A DNA stretch of 64,000 nt from Duganella qianjiadongensis (GCF_009857915.1 NZ_WWCM01000003.1:351007-415006); one strand, 5' to 3'; positions 26,189 to 36,277 are shown, numbered from the stretch's first letter. A program made the numbers and translations. Notes: generated by a model from the letters alone, not told the origin.

Positions 26189-29035
26189 TTAGAACTTATA
26201 GTTACCAACCAGGTAGATCTGACGACCCAGCGGATCGGCATAGCGACCGTCGTAACCGGACTGGTTACCACCACCGGCGTTGCGGATGGTGAATGGCGGA
26301 TCGATGTCAAACAGGTTTTTGACACCGGCAGTCAGCGTGAACTTCTTGCTGAAGGCCATTTTGGTCTGCCAGTCGATGGTGGTGTACGACGATACCTGAC
26401 GCTTGAAGGCCACGGTTGCGCCCTGGCTGCCGTCGATATTGAGGACATTCACGACGCTGTCGTCTGCGGTGTACACCTGGTCGGTGTAGCCGGAGTGGTA
26501 GTTAGCCGTGATAGCGTGGGTGTACTTGTCGCTCACTTTCAACGAAGCGGTCAGCTTGGAAACCCAGCGGAAGGTCACGTCCGAGTAGGAGTTGAAACGA
26601 CCGATGTTTTTCTCCAGACCGGTGCCCGGGGTTTCCTGTTCGGCTTTGGACATGAAGGTACCGGTCCATTGCACGTTCAGCTTACCGAAGGCAGTCGAAG
26701 TTTTGTAGGTGTGATCCCAGTCGATACCCTGATAGTGCGAGCTAGCCAGGTTGAACGGGGTCAGCGCAGCGGCCAGTACGTTCTGTTTCTGGATCGGGTC
26801 GTAGTAGCTGCGCAGCAGGCTGTCGTAGACCTTAGGATTGTTGAATACCACATCTTCCGACAGGGTCTGGATCTGGTTGGTCAGTTTCACATCCCACAGA
26901 TCGAAGCCGATCGACAGCGATGGGATAGGTTCCAGACGGAAGCCCAGAGTGAACTGTTTCGACTCTTCCGGTTTCAGCGCGCCGGCGCCGGTGGCAGCAT
27001 TACCGCCAGTCAGCAGGTTGTATTCCGACGAACCCGGGTTGCACAGCGGGAAGCGCGGATCGGTGGTCGAAGTGATCGGGCAGGCGTGGAACTGCGACGA
27101 ACCGCCGTTTACCAGTGGCTTGACGATGTTGGTCAGCGTCGGAGCCTTGAAGCCGGTGCCGTAGGAACCGCGGACCAGCAGCGAATCCATCGGATTCCAG
27201 CGCAGCGCCAGTTTGTAGGTGGCTTTGCTGGCCGATTCACCCTGTTTGCCCGAAGCCACCAGATTGCCGGCGGTGTCGAAGTTCTTGTCGTTGGTCACGG
27301 CGCTGAAATCGTCGTAACGGGTCGACATGGTCAGGTCCATGCGCTTGGCCAGTGGCAGCAGCAGCTCGGCATAGGTACCCCAGTTGGTACGGTGGGCGTC
27401 GATCGGCAGCGCGCCGGCACCACCACCGACGATGGCGTCGGTGAAGTTAGGCTGCTGTACGTTCTGGCCTTGCGAGTAGGCGTCCGGTGCTTCCGAGTAC
27501 TTCTGTTTGGTGTAGTCGGCACCTACAGCCAGCTGGGCTACGCCGGCTGGCATGTTGAACAGCTCGGTCGAACCGCTGACCTGAAACATATCGATCTTCG
27601 ATTTGGTTTCGCTGAACTGGTTGTGCAGTACCGCTGGTGCCAGCACGTCTTTCGAATTGCCCGGCGATGCGAACGGGTCGAACTTGCCGGCGCTAACCAG
27701 CGCGTCGAAGGCGTTCAGGCTCATGTAGCCGCCAGCTGCCGTATCGGTCTGGGTGTTTTCCGAGTGGGTGTAGGCTGCGCGGTAGTCGATGCCTTTGAAC
27801 GAGCCGTCGACGCCGAAGGCCAGATGGCGCGCTTCGGTCTGGTAGGTGTCGGCACGGCCGCCGGCATCTGCCAGACGCAGGTTCATGGTGACGCTGGTCA
27901 CCGAGTTAGGGTCGATGCCCAGACGCGACAGGTATGGCAGGATGGATTTCTTGTACAGGGCGCTGCCGACCGGAATACCCAGCGGCTGGGCGGGCGGCGC
28001 GTACTGTGCGGTGTTGCTGAACGACGAGGCCAGCGCTTCGGCGAAGAAGTTGGTGTCTTTGTTCAGTTTCAGGTTCAGCGAGCCGAAGCCGGAATTGCGT
28101 TTCAGGCCAGGCACGTCTTCCACGGTGGCGGCGTAGTCGAACAGGCAGCGGTTGCCCACGTTGAACAGGTTAGGGCCGTTGCACTTGCCGGTAGCGAGGA
28201 AGTCAGGGCCGAACGATTTGCTGGTGGCCACGCCGGCAGCATTCTTGTATTTCACCGTGGCGTTGCCCGGAATCGAGTTCGAGCTCAGCTGGTACAGATT
28301 GTACTGTTTGCCATTGTCCCAGAACGGAATCACGCCGCTCTTGGAGAAGCTGCGCTCGCTGGCGAACATGGCTTTGCTTTCGTCGTGCGAACCGGACAGC
28401 AGAATGTTGTAGCCGTCAGTTTCCAGATCGCCCCAGCCTTTGGAGATGGCGATGTTGCTGCTCGAACCCGAGCTGCTCTTCTGTGGCGTGTTGTAAGTGC
28501 CTTCGATGATGGTGTCGGTCTGGTTTTTCTTCAGGATGAAGTTGACCACGCCGGCAATCGCGTCCGAGCCGTACAGGGTGTTGGCGCCGTCGGTCAGAAT
28601 CTCGACGCGCTCTACGGCAGCCAGCGGAATGCTGGCCAGATTGACGGTCGAACCCGAGGTGGCCGGGGCCAGACGGCGGCCGTTCAGCAGCACCAGAGTG
28701 TAGCCTTCGCCGATGGCGTGGATCGAGGCCGTCTGCAGACCGCCGCCGCCGCCGTTGACCGACATCGACGAGGTGGTGAAGCCCTGCATCGAAGGCAGCG
28801 AAGCGACCAGATCGGCCACGGTGGTGGCGCCGCTCTGTTCGATCTGCAGTTTCGACAGGGTCTGCACCGGCAGTGCACCTTCAGCGCTGATGCGCTTGAT
28901 GCTGGAACCGGTAATTTCTACACGCTGGACAGGCGCGTCCGCGCTGGTCTGTGCGACCGCTGCGTGCATGCCGAAGGCCAGGCCACTGGCGCAAATCAGG
29001 CGTACAGAGCGGGACAATACAGTTTCAACCATCAT
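26189..29035 (-). CDS. TonB-dependent receptor, paralogue B of a tandem pair
   Basis: 948 aa. Signal peptide MMVETVLSRSVRLICASG to AVAQ (about 1-29), VEITGSSIKRI at the plug start, plug motifs LVLLNGRRLAPA, VERVEILTDGANTLYGSDA and GVVNFILKK, barrel ending YLVGNYKF. The DNA uses noticeably more optimal codons (for example ggcaac/ctg/gttacc runs) than its neighbour, which suggests high expression (impression from reading). GGGAG precedes the double ATG by 9 bp. A long A/T-rich upstream region separates it from the divergent peptide ABC operon, so the two may share regulation. Confidence 0.9.
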   Translation of the reverse strand: MMVETVLSRSVRLICASGLAFGMHAAVAQTSADAPVQRVEITGSSIKRISAEGALPVQTLSKLQIEQSGATTVADLVASLPSMQGFTTSSMSVNGGGGGLQTASIHAIGEGYTLVLLNGRRLAPATSGSTVNLASIPLAAVERVEILTDGANTLYGSDAIAGVVNFILKKNQTDTIIEGTYNTPQKSSSGSSSNIAISKGWGDLETDGYNILLSGSHDESKAMFASERSFSKSGVIPFWDNGKQYNLYQLSSNSIPGNATVKYKNAAGVATSKSFGPDFLATGKCNGPNLFNVGNRCLFDYAATVEDVPGLKRNSGFGSLNLKLNKDTNFFAEALASSFSNTAQYAPPAQPLGIPVGSALYKKSILPYLSRLGIDPNSVTSVTMNLRLADAGGRADTYQTEARHLAFGVDGSFKGIDYRAAYTHSENTQTDTAAGGYMSLNAFDALVSAGKFDPFASPGNSKDVLAPAVLHNQFSETKSKIDMFQVSGSTELFNMPAGVAQLAVGADYTKQKYSEAPDAYSQGQNVQQPNFTDAIVGGGAGALPIDAHRTNWGTYAELLLPLAKRMDLTMSTRYDDFSAVTNDKNFDTAGNLVASGKQGESASKATYKLALRWNPMDSLLVRGSYGTGFKAPTLTNIVKPLVNGGSSQFHACPITSTTDPRFPLCNPGSSEYNLLTGGNAATGAGALKPEESKQFTLGFRLEPIPSLSIGFDLWDVKLTNQIQTLSEDVVFNNPKVYDSLLRSYYDPIQKQNVLAAALTPFNLASSHYQGIDWDHTYKTSTAFGKLNVQWTGTFMSKAEQETPGTGLEKNIGRFNSYSDVTFRWVSKLTASLKVSDKYTHAITANYHSGYTDQVYTADDSVVNVLNIDGSQGATVAFKRQVSSYTTIDWQTKMAFSKKFTLTAGVKNLFDIDPPFTIRNAGGGNQSGYDGRYADPLGRQIYLVGNYKF

Positions 29036-29554
29036 TATTTATGCTCCCAATTTAAAACGTACTACACGGGTGTGAATGTGTTTTTTTATGTCGGTGGGTT
29101 AAGCACCTAGCGGCGAAAAAGCAGACTGCCTGTTTCGTCCATAGCTCATCTGAACAGCCGCCCGTAGGGCTGTCAATGCAACTACTTGCACGGAGATAGC
29201 AAGAAAATATCATTGATTCTTGAGCAATAATGAGCACAAAAATGGTGAAAAATCGCTCTAATTTGGTGCGCCACCCCTACTTGCCTCGCGAAAGATTGAG
29301 TGAAAGTCAAATAGGTGAGGAAAATATGGTGATTGGCGTCAACGATGCGCCAATTTGGTGCAATGGCGAATTTGTGATGCAAATGTAAAGTTATTCCGAG
29401 TGTGACTTTTACGCGACAGTCAAAATTCCCTTAGGAAACAGCATGCCGTCGCCGTTTGATGCACTACCAGCAAGGCCACTGCAAACAGATGCTGTCTGTC
29501 CGCACTAAAGTGCGGTATCGTTCCTGCACCTGTTCGTGTTGTCTGAGGAGAAGA
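29036..29554. other. Divergent regulatory region between TonB receptor B and the ABC importer operon
   Basis: 519 bp, clearly more A/T-rich than the genes, with no supported ORF. The 10-mer AATTTGGTGC occurs twice (29260-29269 and 29352-29361). The second copy is part of the near-palindrome GCGCCAATTTGGTGC (29347-29361), and the first is followed by GCC in the same register, so the two could be operators of one regulator. Confidence 0.5.
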
Positions 29555-31345
29555 ATGCTGGGTATTCGTCAGCTCGCCTGTATTGCTGCCGTGCTGGCCT
29601 GCGGCTGGGCGGGCGGCGCGCTGGCCGAGCCGGTGAAGACACTGCGCTACATCCTGCCGGCGGCCGAAGCCAGCCTGGACCCTGTGCAGGGGCGCGACCT
29701 GTACACGGGGCATATCACCGAAGCCATCTTCGAAACCCTGTACACCTATGACTATCTGGCCCGGCCCGTACGGCTGGTGGCGCAGACGGCGGCGGCCCTG
29801 CCGCAAGTCTCGGCCGATGGCCTGAGCGTGCTGATCCGCCTCAAGCCCGGTATCTATTTCACGCCGGACCCTGCGTTCGGCGGCCAGCGGCGCGAACTGA
29901 CGGTGGCCGACTATATTTATTCATGGAAACGGCTGTTCGATCCGCAACTGGCCTCGCCCAATAGCTGGCTGCTGGAAGGGCGCATCGCCGGACTTGATGC
30001 GCTGGCAGCCGCGGCCAGGCAGCGTGGCCGCATGGATTACGCTGCGCCCGTGGCCGGCTTCGAGGCACTGGACCGCTATACCTTGCGCCTGCATCTGACC
30101 CGGCCCGACCCCAGCCTGGGCATGATCCTCGCCTATGAACCGCTGGCTGCCGTGGCGCGCGAAGTGGTGCAGCGTTACGCCGATGCCAGAGGGGAAGTGG
30201 CCAGCCATCCGGTGGGGACGGGCGCCTATCAGCTGGGGCGCTGGGTGCGCGGCAGCCGCATCGTGCTCGATGCCAACCCCGGCTATCGCGAGGAACGCTG
30301 GGATTTCGCTGCCAGTGCCGAGGGCAGCGCCGCCGACGCCCGTATCGTGCGCCAGATGCAGGGCAAGAAGATTCCGCAGATCCGCCGCATCGACATCAGC
30401 GTGCAGCTGGAAGACCAGTCGCGCTGGCTCTCGTTTACCAGCGGCGCGGCCGATCTGTTCTGGCTGGACGGGCCGCTGGCGCCGCGCGCCATCCGCAACG
30501 GCCAGCTGCGTGCGGAACTGGTGGCGCAGGGCATACAGCTGCAGCGCATCGTCGATCCCGTGCTGAGCTATTACTACTGGAATATGCAGGACCCTGTGGT
30601 GGGCGGGCTGAGCAAGGAGAAAATTGCGCTGCGTCGCGCCATCGCCATGGCCCATGACGTCGACGAAGAAATCCGTCTGCTACTTAATGGCGAGGCGGAA
30701 CGGCTGGCCATGCCGGTGCCGCCCGGCGTGGCGGGCCATGATCCGGCCTATCGCAGCCTGCTGCAATATGATCCCGTGCTGGCCAATCGCCTGCTCGACC
30801 GCTATGGCTACCGCAAGGGCGCCGATGGCTGGCGCACTCTGCCCGATGGCAAGCCGCTGCTGATACGCTACACTTCGCGCAGCGAGGCGGCCGGCCTGCA
30901 GATGGCCGAGCTATGGCGCAAAACCTATACCCGGCTGGGCATACGCATGGAAAGCCAGCGCATGGTGTTCAGCGACATACAGCAGGCGGAACAGCTATGC
31001 CAGCTGCAGAGCCGTACCTACCAGTGGATGGCCGACTATCCCGATGGCGATAACTTCATGCAGCTGTTCTACGGTAAGAACATCCACCAGAATAACAATG
31101 GCTGCTATCAGGATGCACAGTATGATCGCTGGTTCGAGGCCAGCCGTGCGCTGCCGCCGGGGCCGCAGCGCGATGCCCTGTACCGCCAGATGGCGCGCTT
31201 GCTGGAAGTGCAGGCCGTCGCCATGCCGGCCTACACGCGCTATCGCAGCATGCTGGCGCAACCGGCCGTGCTCGGGTATAAACGTCATCCCATCCTGCAT
31301 CAGGAATGGAAATATCTCGATATCGAGCGCAAGGACAGTCTATGA
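29555..31345 (+). CDS. Peptide-type ABC transporter substrate-binding protein (SBP_bac_5)
   Basis: 596 aa with a signal peptide ending near GGALAEP (about residue 23). The mature protein follows the OppA/DppA layout: TLRYILPAAEASLDP, the SITEAIFETLYTYD-like block near residue 65, LTVADYIYSWKRLFDP, and the C-terminal QQAEQLCQLQ-SRTYQWMADYPDGDNFMQLFYG region. It would bind oligopeptides or peptide-like compounds in the periplasm. GAGGAG sits 5 bp before the ATG at 29555; the upstream open frame to 29456 is rejected. It is the first gene of an operon with two permeases and a fused ATPase. Confidence 0.9.
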   Translation: MLGIRQLACIAAVLACGWAGGALAEPVKTLRYILPAAEASLDPVQGRDLYTGHITEAIFETLYTYDYLARPVRLVAQTAAALPQVSADGLSVLIRLKPGIYFTPDPAFGGQRRELTVADYIYSWKRLFDPQLASPNSWLLEGRIAGLDALAAAARQRGRMDYAAPVAGFEALDRYTLRLHLTRPDPSLGMILAYEPLAAVAREVVQRYADARGEVASHPVGTGAYQLGRWVRGSRIVLDANPGYREERWDFAASAEGSAADARIVRQMQGKKIPQIRRIDISVQLEDQSRWLSFTSGAADLFWLDGPLAPRAIRNGQLRAELVAQGIQLQRIVDPVLSYYYWNMQDPVVGGLSKEKIALRRAIAMAHDVDEEIRLLLNGEAERLAMPVPPGVAGHDPAYRSLLQYDPVLANRLLDRYGYRKGADGWRTLPDGKPLLIRYTSRSEAAGLQMAELWRKTYTRLGIRMESQRMVFSDIQQAEQLCQLQSRTYQWMADYPDGDNFMQLFYGKNIHQNNNGCYQDAQYDRWFEASRALPPGPQRDALYRQMARLLEVQAVAMPAYTRYRSMLAQPAVLGYKRHPILHQEWKYLDIERKDSL

Positions 31346-31383
31346 GGGTAGCGCAATGTGGGTGACGGAATAATGGTGGCACT

Positions 31384-32322
31384 ATGCTGGCCTATATAGT
31401 CAGGCGTCTGGCGCAGATGCTGCCCACCATGCTGGGCGTGGTGCTGTTGCTGTTCGTGCTATTCAACTGGGTGGGCGGCGATCCGGCCTATCTGCTGGCC
31501 GGCAAAATGGCCAACGCCGAAAGCATCGCCAATATCCGCCGCCAGCTCGGGGTGGACCAGCCCTACTGGGTACAGCTGGCCATCTTCCTGCGCCAGATCG
31601 CCACGCTGGATTTCGGCCTGAGCTGGGCCACGGGCGAACCGGTGGGGCAGATCATCGCTACCCGGCTGGGGCCATCGCTGACTGTGCTGCTGCCTCTGAC
31701 GCTGCTGGAGACGGCGCTCGGCATCGCGCTGGCGCTGGCCATCGCTTTTGTGCGCGGCTCGCTGACGGACCGGCTGGTGATGGTGGCCTGCACGGTCGGC
31801 ATGTCGGTCAGCATACTGGTCTACATCATCGTGTTGCAGTACCAGCTGGCTTACCGTCTCGGGCTGTTTCCGGTGCAGGGCTGGGGCGAGCATGCGGGGG
31901 AAAATCTGCTGCGCTATGCCAGCCTGCCCATCCTGATCGGGCTGGCCGTGGCTATCGCCCCCACGCTGCGCCTGTACCGCAGTTTCGTGCTCGACGAAGT
32001 GGGGCAGGACTATGTGCGCACCGCCCGCGCCAAAGGGCTGGGCGAAGCCCGCGTGATGTGGCTGCATGTGCTGCGCAATGCCGCCATCCCCATCCTCACC
32101 CATGTCATGGCCAGTCTGCCCTCGCTGCTGATCGGCGCGTTTCTGCTGGAGCGCTTCTTCGGCATCCCCGGCATAGGGCGCGAGGTGATACTGGCAGTCG
32201 AGCGCAGCGACTTCCCCGTTATCAAAGCCATTACCGTGTATGTGGCGCTGGCCACCATGCTGGTGAATCTGCTGACGGACCTGCTATATCAGGCGCTCGA
32301 TCCGCGGGTGCGGCTGTCATGA
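31384..32322 (+). CDS. ABC transporter permease, OppB/DppB type
   Basis: 312-aa inner-membrane permease with six predicted helices, the first at residues 13-30 (MLPTMLGVVLLLFVLFNW). The cytoplasmic EAA loop appears as VRTARAKGLGEARVMWLHVLRNAAIPIL, and the protein ends DLLYQALDPRVRL as OppB proteins do. Its stop overlaps the next permease start by 4 bp (ATGA). Confidence 0.92.
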   Translation: MLAYIVRRLAQMLPTMLGVVLLLFVLFNWVGGDPAYLLAGKMANAESIANIRRQLGVDQPYWVQLAIFLRQIATLDFGLSWATGEPVGQIIATRLGPSLTVLLPLTLLETALGIALALAIAFVRGSLTDRLVMVACTVGMSVSILVYIIVLQYQLAYRLGLFPVQGWGEHAGENLLRYASLPILIGLAVAIAPTLRLYRSFVLDEVGQDYVRTARAKGLGEARVMWLHVLRNAAIPILTHVMASLPSLLIGAFLLERFFGIPGIGREVILAVERSDFPVIKAITVYVALATMLVNLLTDLLYQALDPRVRLS

Positions 32323-33461
32323 CGGCGCAGCATTCTCCGGGCCTGTGGCAGCTGGCATGGCGCCGCCTGCGCGCAGACAGGTGGGCCATGACTGCACTGG
32401 CCGTGGTGCTGGCGTTTCTGCTGACCCTGCTGCTGTCTGCTAGCGGCCTGATAGTGGCGGACTGGGAGCAGGAAGTGGCAGTCAGTTTTGCGCCGCCCGG
32501 CTGGTCTGGCGCAGCAGCAGCCGGCAGTGCCGCGCCAGCTGCCGCTAGTACGCTACGCGGCGACGCTGCAGTCCTGCGCGTCAATCCGTTTGACCCGCTG
32601 GCAGATGATCTGCGGGCCCTGCGAAGCGAGCTGGGGCGACAGGACGCTGCGGCCAGCCTGCCCATGTACGGCGTGACCGATCCGCTGGCGGACGATCTGG
32701 CGCAACTGCGTGCCGCCCATGGCACGGGTGCCACGAGCGGCGTGGCAGGCCCTGCTGCCGGCGCCACCGGCGCACGCCTGGCCACGCTACCTTTCGGGGC
32801 CGACAAATGGGGCCACGATGTGCTGAAAAAAACCGTCAAAGGCGGCGAGACATCGGTAGTGGTGGGGCTGGTGGCCGCCTTGCTGGCAGTGGCGCTGGGC
32901 ACGCTGCTGGGCGCGCTGGCCGGCTACTGGGGCGGTGTGGTCGATGCGCTGCTCAATGGCCTCTACAATATTTTCACTGCCATTCCTTCCGTGCTGATGA
33001 TACTGGCCGTGGCCGCCGTGCTGCAGCAGAAGGGCGTGCTGACCATCGTGCTGATACTGGGGCTGACCGGCTGGACTGGCCCCTATCGCCTGATCCGCGC
33101 CGAATATCTCAAGCACAAGGGGCGCGAATATGTGCTGGCCGCCGATGCTATCGGCGCCAGCCACTGGCGCAAGATGTTCGTGCACATCTTCCCCAACGTG
33201 AGCCATGTGGCGCTGGTGCAGCTGTCGATCCTGGTGGTGGGCTTCATCAAGGCGGAAGTGGTGCTGAGCTTCCTCGGTTTTGGCGTGCCGGTCGGCGTGG
33301 TGTCATGGGGCAGCATGCTCAATGAAGCGCAGAACGAACTGATACTGGGCCGCTGGTGGCAGCTGACGGCAGCGGCGCTGGCCATGGCCGTGCTGGTGAC
33401 GGCGTTTTCCCTGCTCACGGATGCTCTGCGTGATGCGCTCGACCCCAGGGTGAAATTTTGA
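32319..33461 (+). CDS. ABC transporter permease, OppC/DppC type, with periplasmic insert
   Basis: 380 aa, longer than the usual 270-300 aa OppC. After the first helix (about 26-46) comes an Ala/Gly-rich periplasmic segment (about 50-150) with two similar pieces, DPLADDLRALRSELG and DPLADDLAQLRAAHG. Then PFGADKWGHDVLKKTVKGGETSVVVG leads into the permease core. The EAA loop is EYVLAADAIGASHWRKMFVHIFPN and the C-terminus is [13 protein letters not shown]. The ATG overlaps the OppB stop, so translation is coupled. Confidence 0.9.
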   Translation: MTAQHSPGLWQLAWRRLRADRWAMTALAVVLAFLLTLLLSASGLIVADWEQEVAVSFAPPGWSGAAAAGSAAPAAASTLRGDAAVLRVNPFDPLADDLRALRSELGRQDAAASLPMYGVTDPLADDLAQLRAAHGTGATSGVAGPAAGATGARLATLPFGADKWGHDVLKKTVKGGETSVVVGLVAALLAVALGTLLGALAGYWGGVVDALLNGLYNIFTAIPSVLMILAVAAVLQQKGVLTIVLILGLTGWTGPYRLIRAEYLKHKGREYVLAADAIGASHWRKMFVHIFPNVSHVALVQLSILVVGFIKAEVVLSFLGFGVPVGVVSWGSMLNEAQNELILGRWWQLTAAALAMAVLVTAFSLLTDALRDALDPRVKF

Positions 33462-35191
33462 GTGCGCCAGCAATAGCGCAGGGCGCGCCGCTGCTGGAGA
33501 TCCGTGATCTGCGGGTGAGCTTCCGCACGGACGGCACACACTTGGCCGAGGTAGTGCATGGCGTGTCCTTCAGCGTGGCGCCACGCAGCACGGTGGCGCT
33601 GGTGGGCGAATCGGGTAGCGGCAAATCCGTCAGCGCGCTGGCCGTCATGGGCTTGCTGCCGCCGGAGAGCACCGCTATCGGCAGCGGCAGCAGCATACGC
33701 TTCGATGGCCGTGAACTGCTGGCGCTGGACAGGTCGGCGCGGCGTGCGTTATGCGGCCGCCAGATCGCGATGATCTTTCAGGATCCCATGTCCTCGCTCA
33801 ATCCGGTGCTGACGGTGGGCACGCAGATCGGCGAGGTGCTGCGTCTGCATCTGGGCATGCGCCGCGCGCAGGCGCGCCAGCGCACGCTCGAATTGCTGGA
33901 GGAGGTGGGCATTGCCGATGCGGCGCACAAGATCGATAGCTATCCGGGCCAGATGTCGGGCGGCCAGCAGCAGCGCGTGATGATCGCCATGGCCATAGCC
34001 TGCGAACCGCGCCTGCTGATCGCCGACGAGCCTACCACGGCGCTCGACGTCACCATACAGCAGCAGATCATCGAACTGCTGGCCCGCCTGCAGCAGCGCC
34101 GCGAGATGGCGGTGCTGTTCATCACCCACGATCTGGGGCTGGTGGGACAGATTGCGGACGAGGTAGTGGTGATGCGTCACGGCCATGTGCGCGAAACGGG
34201 ACCGGCGCTGGACGTGCTGCAGCAGCCGCAGGACCAGTACACCCGTGCCTTGCTGCACTGCCGCCCTGTGCCGGGGGAGCGCCCGGCGCGCCTGCCTGTC
34301 ATCAGCGACCAGCTGTTAAGTGATGAACTGGCGCGCCCGCTTGCGCCTGCGCTGGCTGTCGTGCCGCCACACCGCGACGCCCTTGCGCAGCATGCGCCGC
34401 CGCTGCTGGTGGTGAACCATCTGAGCAAGCATTACCAGATCCGTGAACGCTGGTGGCGCCAGCGCGAATTCCGCGCGGTCGATGACGTGTCGTTCACGCT
34501 GGCGCGCGGCCAGACCTTAGGCGTGGTGGGCGAGTCGGGCAGCGGCAAGACCACGCTGGGCCTGATGCTGCTACGCCTGCTGCCAGCATCGGGCGGCAGC
34601 GTGCAGTTCGACGGACGCGATCTGCTGGCCATGCCCGCGCGCGAATTCCAGGCCTACCGGCGCCGCATCCAGATCGTATTCCAGAATCCGTATGCCTCGC
34701 TCAACCCCCGCTTTACGGTTGCGCAGATACTACTGGAACCGCTGCGCATCCACGCCATCGGCCAGAACGACGCGCAGCGTCTGGCCGTGGCAGCACAGCT
34801 GCTGGATAAGGTAGGTTTGCCCGCCAGCGCGCTGCAGCGCTATCCGCACGAATTTTCCGGCGGCCAGCGGCAGCGCATCGCCATTGCCCGCTGTCTGACC
34901 CTGCAGCCGGAGATACTGGTGTGCGACGAATCCGTTTCGGCACTCGATGTGTCGGTGCAGGCGCAGGTACTGAATCTGCTCAAGGACCTGCAGCAGGAGC
35001 TGGGCCTGTCCTATCTGTTCATCTCGCACGATCTGGCGGTAGTGCAGTACATGTCCGATCAGGTGATGGTCATGCAGCAGGGCAGAGTGGTGGAAACGGC
35101 GCCAGCGGACCAGCTATACCGCCAGCCGCAGCATGCCTATACGCGCGCGCTGCTGGCAGCCATTCCCGGCTACCATCACCGGCCGGCATGA
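33458..35191 (+). CDS. ABC transporter ATPase with two fused nucleotide-binding domains (OppD-OppF fusion)
   Basis: 577 aa. Domain 1 has Walker [13 protein letters not shown] (about 48-60), signature SGGQQQRV and Walker [13 protein letters not shown]. Domain 2 has Walker [13 protein letters not shown] (about 355), signature SGGQRQRI and Walker [13 protein letters not shown]. The region between them carries the oligopeptide C-terminal motif ([14 protein letters not shown]), repeated as [10 protein letters not shown] at the end. One polypeptide therefore supplies both ATPase subunits, as in YejF. No ATG is available; the TTG at 33458 overlaps the upstream TGA (TTGA) and is the likely start. Confidence 0.9.
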   Translation: MSAPAIAQGAPLLEIRDLRVSFRTDGTHLAEVVHGVSFSVAPRSTVALVGESGSGKSVSALAVMGLLPPESTAIGSGSSIRFDGRELLALDRSARRALCGRQIAMIFQDPMSSLNPVLTVGTQIGEVLRLHLGMRRAQARQRTLELLEEVGIADAAHKIDSYPGQMSGGQQQRVMIAMAIACEPRLLIADEPTTALDVTIQQQIIELLARLQQRREMAVLFITHDLGLVGQIADEVVVMRHGHVRETGPALDVLQQPQDQYTRALLHCRPVPGERPARLPVISDQLLSDELARPLAPALAVVPPHRDALAQHAPPLLVVNHLSKHYQIRERWWRQREFRAVDDVSFTLARGQTLGVVGESGSGKTTLGLMLLRLLPASGGSVQFDGRDLLAMPAREFQAYRRRIQIVFQNPYASLNPRFTVAQILLEPLRIHAIGQNDAQRLAVAAQLLDKVGLPASALQRYPHEFSGGQRQRIAIARCLTLQPEILVCDESVSALDVSVQAQVLNLLKDLQQELGLSYLFISHDLAVVQYMSDQVMVMQQGRVVETAPADQLYRQPQHAYTRALLAAIPGYHHRPA

Positions 35192-35230
35192 GGCGGAACG
35201 GCCAGCGCGAAATTAGGCTAAGATAACCGG

Positions 35231-36178
35231 ATGGCCAATCTCATACTTCTCTTGCAGGAATACGGCGTACTGATCGTGTTCGGCGTGGTACTCGTCGAGC
35301 AGATCGGCCTGCCCATACCCGCCTTCCCCATCCTGATCGTGGCGGGCGCCTTCGCCGTGGACGGCGGCATCAGCTGGCCTGCGGCGCTGGCGGTCAGCCT
35401 GCTGGCCTGCCTGATCAGCGACTATTTCTGGTTCCGCGCGGGGCGCTACTTCGGCAAGCGCATTCTGCGCCTGCTGTGCCAGATTTCGCTCTCGCCCGAC
35501 TACTGTGTCAGTCAGACCGAAGATAACTTCAACCGCTGGGGCCCGAAGGCGCTGGTGGTAGCCAAATTCATTCCCGGCTTCAATACCATCGCACCGCCGC
35601 TGGCGGGCGCGCTAGGCACCTCGAATGCCACTTTTCTCGGCTTTAGCGTGGCCGGTGCGCTGCTGTGGAGCGGCAGCGGCATCGCGCTGGGCGCCGCCTT
35701 CCACACCCAGATCGATCAGGTGCTGGACATCCTCAACACCATGGGTTCCACCGCGCTGATGGTGCTGGGCGCGCTGCTGCTACTGTTCATCGTCTATAAA
35801 TATGTGGAGCGCCGCCGTTTCCGCCAGACGGTGGATATCGAACGGCTCAGCATCGAGGAACTGAAACGCCTGCTGGCCCAGGGCCCTCAGCCCGTGCTGG
35901 TGGATGCGCGCAGCGTAACGGCGCAGATGCTGGACCCTGCCGTGCCGGGCGCGCTGGCCTACAGCGGCGGCGAGCCTATCCCCGAACTGGCCGCGCTGGA
36001 TAAAGATCATCCCATCATCGTCTACTGCAGCTGCCCCAACGATGTGACAGCGGCGCAGGTCGCCAAGCATCTGGTCAGCCACGGCTTCCACCGGGCCCGT
36101 CCTCTGCATGGCGGTCTGGAGGCGTGGAAAGCCGAGTTCGGCAACAGCACGACACAGGCCCAGGCTGCTGCGCATTAG
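35231..36178 (+). CDS. DedA-family membrane protein fused to a rhodanese domain
   Basis: 315 aa. Residues about 1-200 are a DedA/VTT membrane domain: EQIGLPIPAFPILIVAGA, DYFWFRAGRYFGKRIL, the FNRWGPKALVVAKFIPGFNTIAPPLAG block, and a last helix around 175-192. Residues about 205-300 are a rhodanese domain with the active-site cysteine in IIVYCSCPNDVTAA. DedA proteins act in membrane lipid recycling and proton-dependent homeostasis. What the sulfurtransferase half does is unknown, but this fusion recurs in betaproteobacteria. It starts 39 bp after the ABC operon and ends at its own terminator. Confidence 0.9.
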   Translation: MANLILLLQEYGVLIVFGVVLVEQIGLPIPAFPILIVAGAFAVDGGISWPAALAVSLLACLISDYFWFRAGRYFGKRILRLLCQISLSPDYCVSQTEDNFNRWGPKALVVAKFIPGFNTIAPPLAGALGTSNATFLGFSVAGALLWSGSGIALGAAFHTQIDQVLDILNTMGSTALMVLGALLLLFIVYKYVERRRFRQTVDIERLSIEELKRLLAQGPQPVLVDARSVTAQMLDPAVPGALAYSGGEPIPELAALDKDHPIIVYCSCPNDVTAAQVAKHLVSHGFHRARPLHGGLEAWKAEFGNSTTQAQAAAH

Positions 36179-36204
36179 CCTGCCGCAGCTGCGCTTGCCC
36201 ATGC

Positions 36205-36236
36205 ATACCCGCGTTTCGTTCGCGGGTATTTTTTTT
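36205..36236 (+). terminator. Intrinsic terminator after the DedA-rhodanese gene
   Basis: ATACCCGCG (36205-36213) pairs with CGCGGGTAT (36221-36229), followed by seven T. Confidence 0.93.
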
Positions 36237-36277
36237 GCCGTAAGATATTTCTTCTTGGAAATAACGGCCTAAATGAA

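Noticed and set aside
23194..29110. Two frames above 870 codons on the plus strand opposite the paralogous TonB receptors
   Set aside because: They mirror each other only because the real genes are paralogues; the translated products are Gly/Arg/His-rich and not protein-like.
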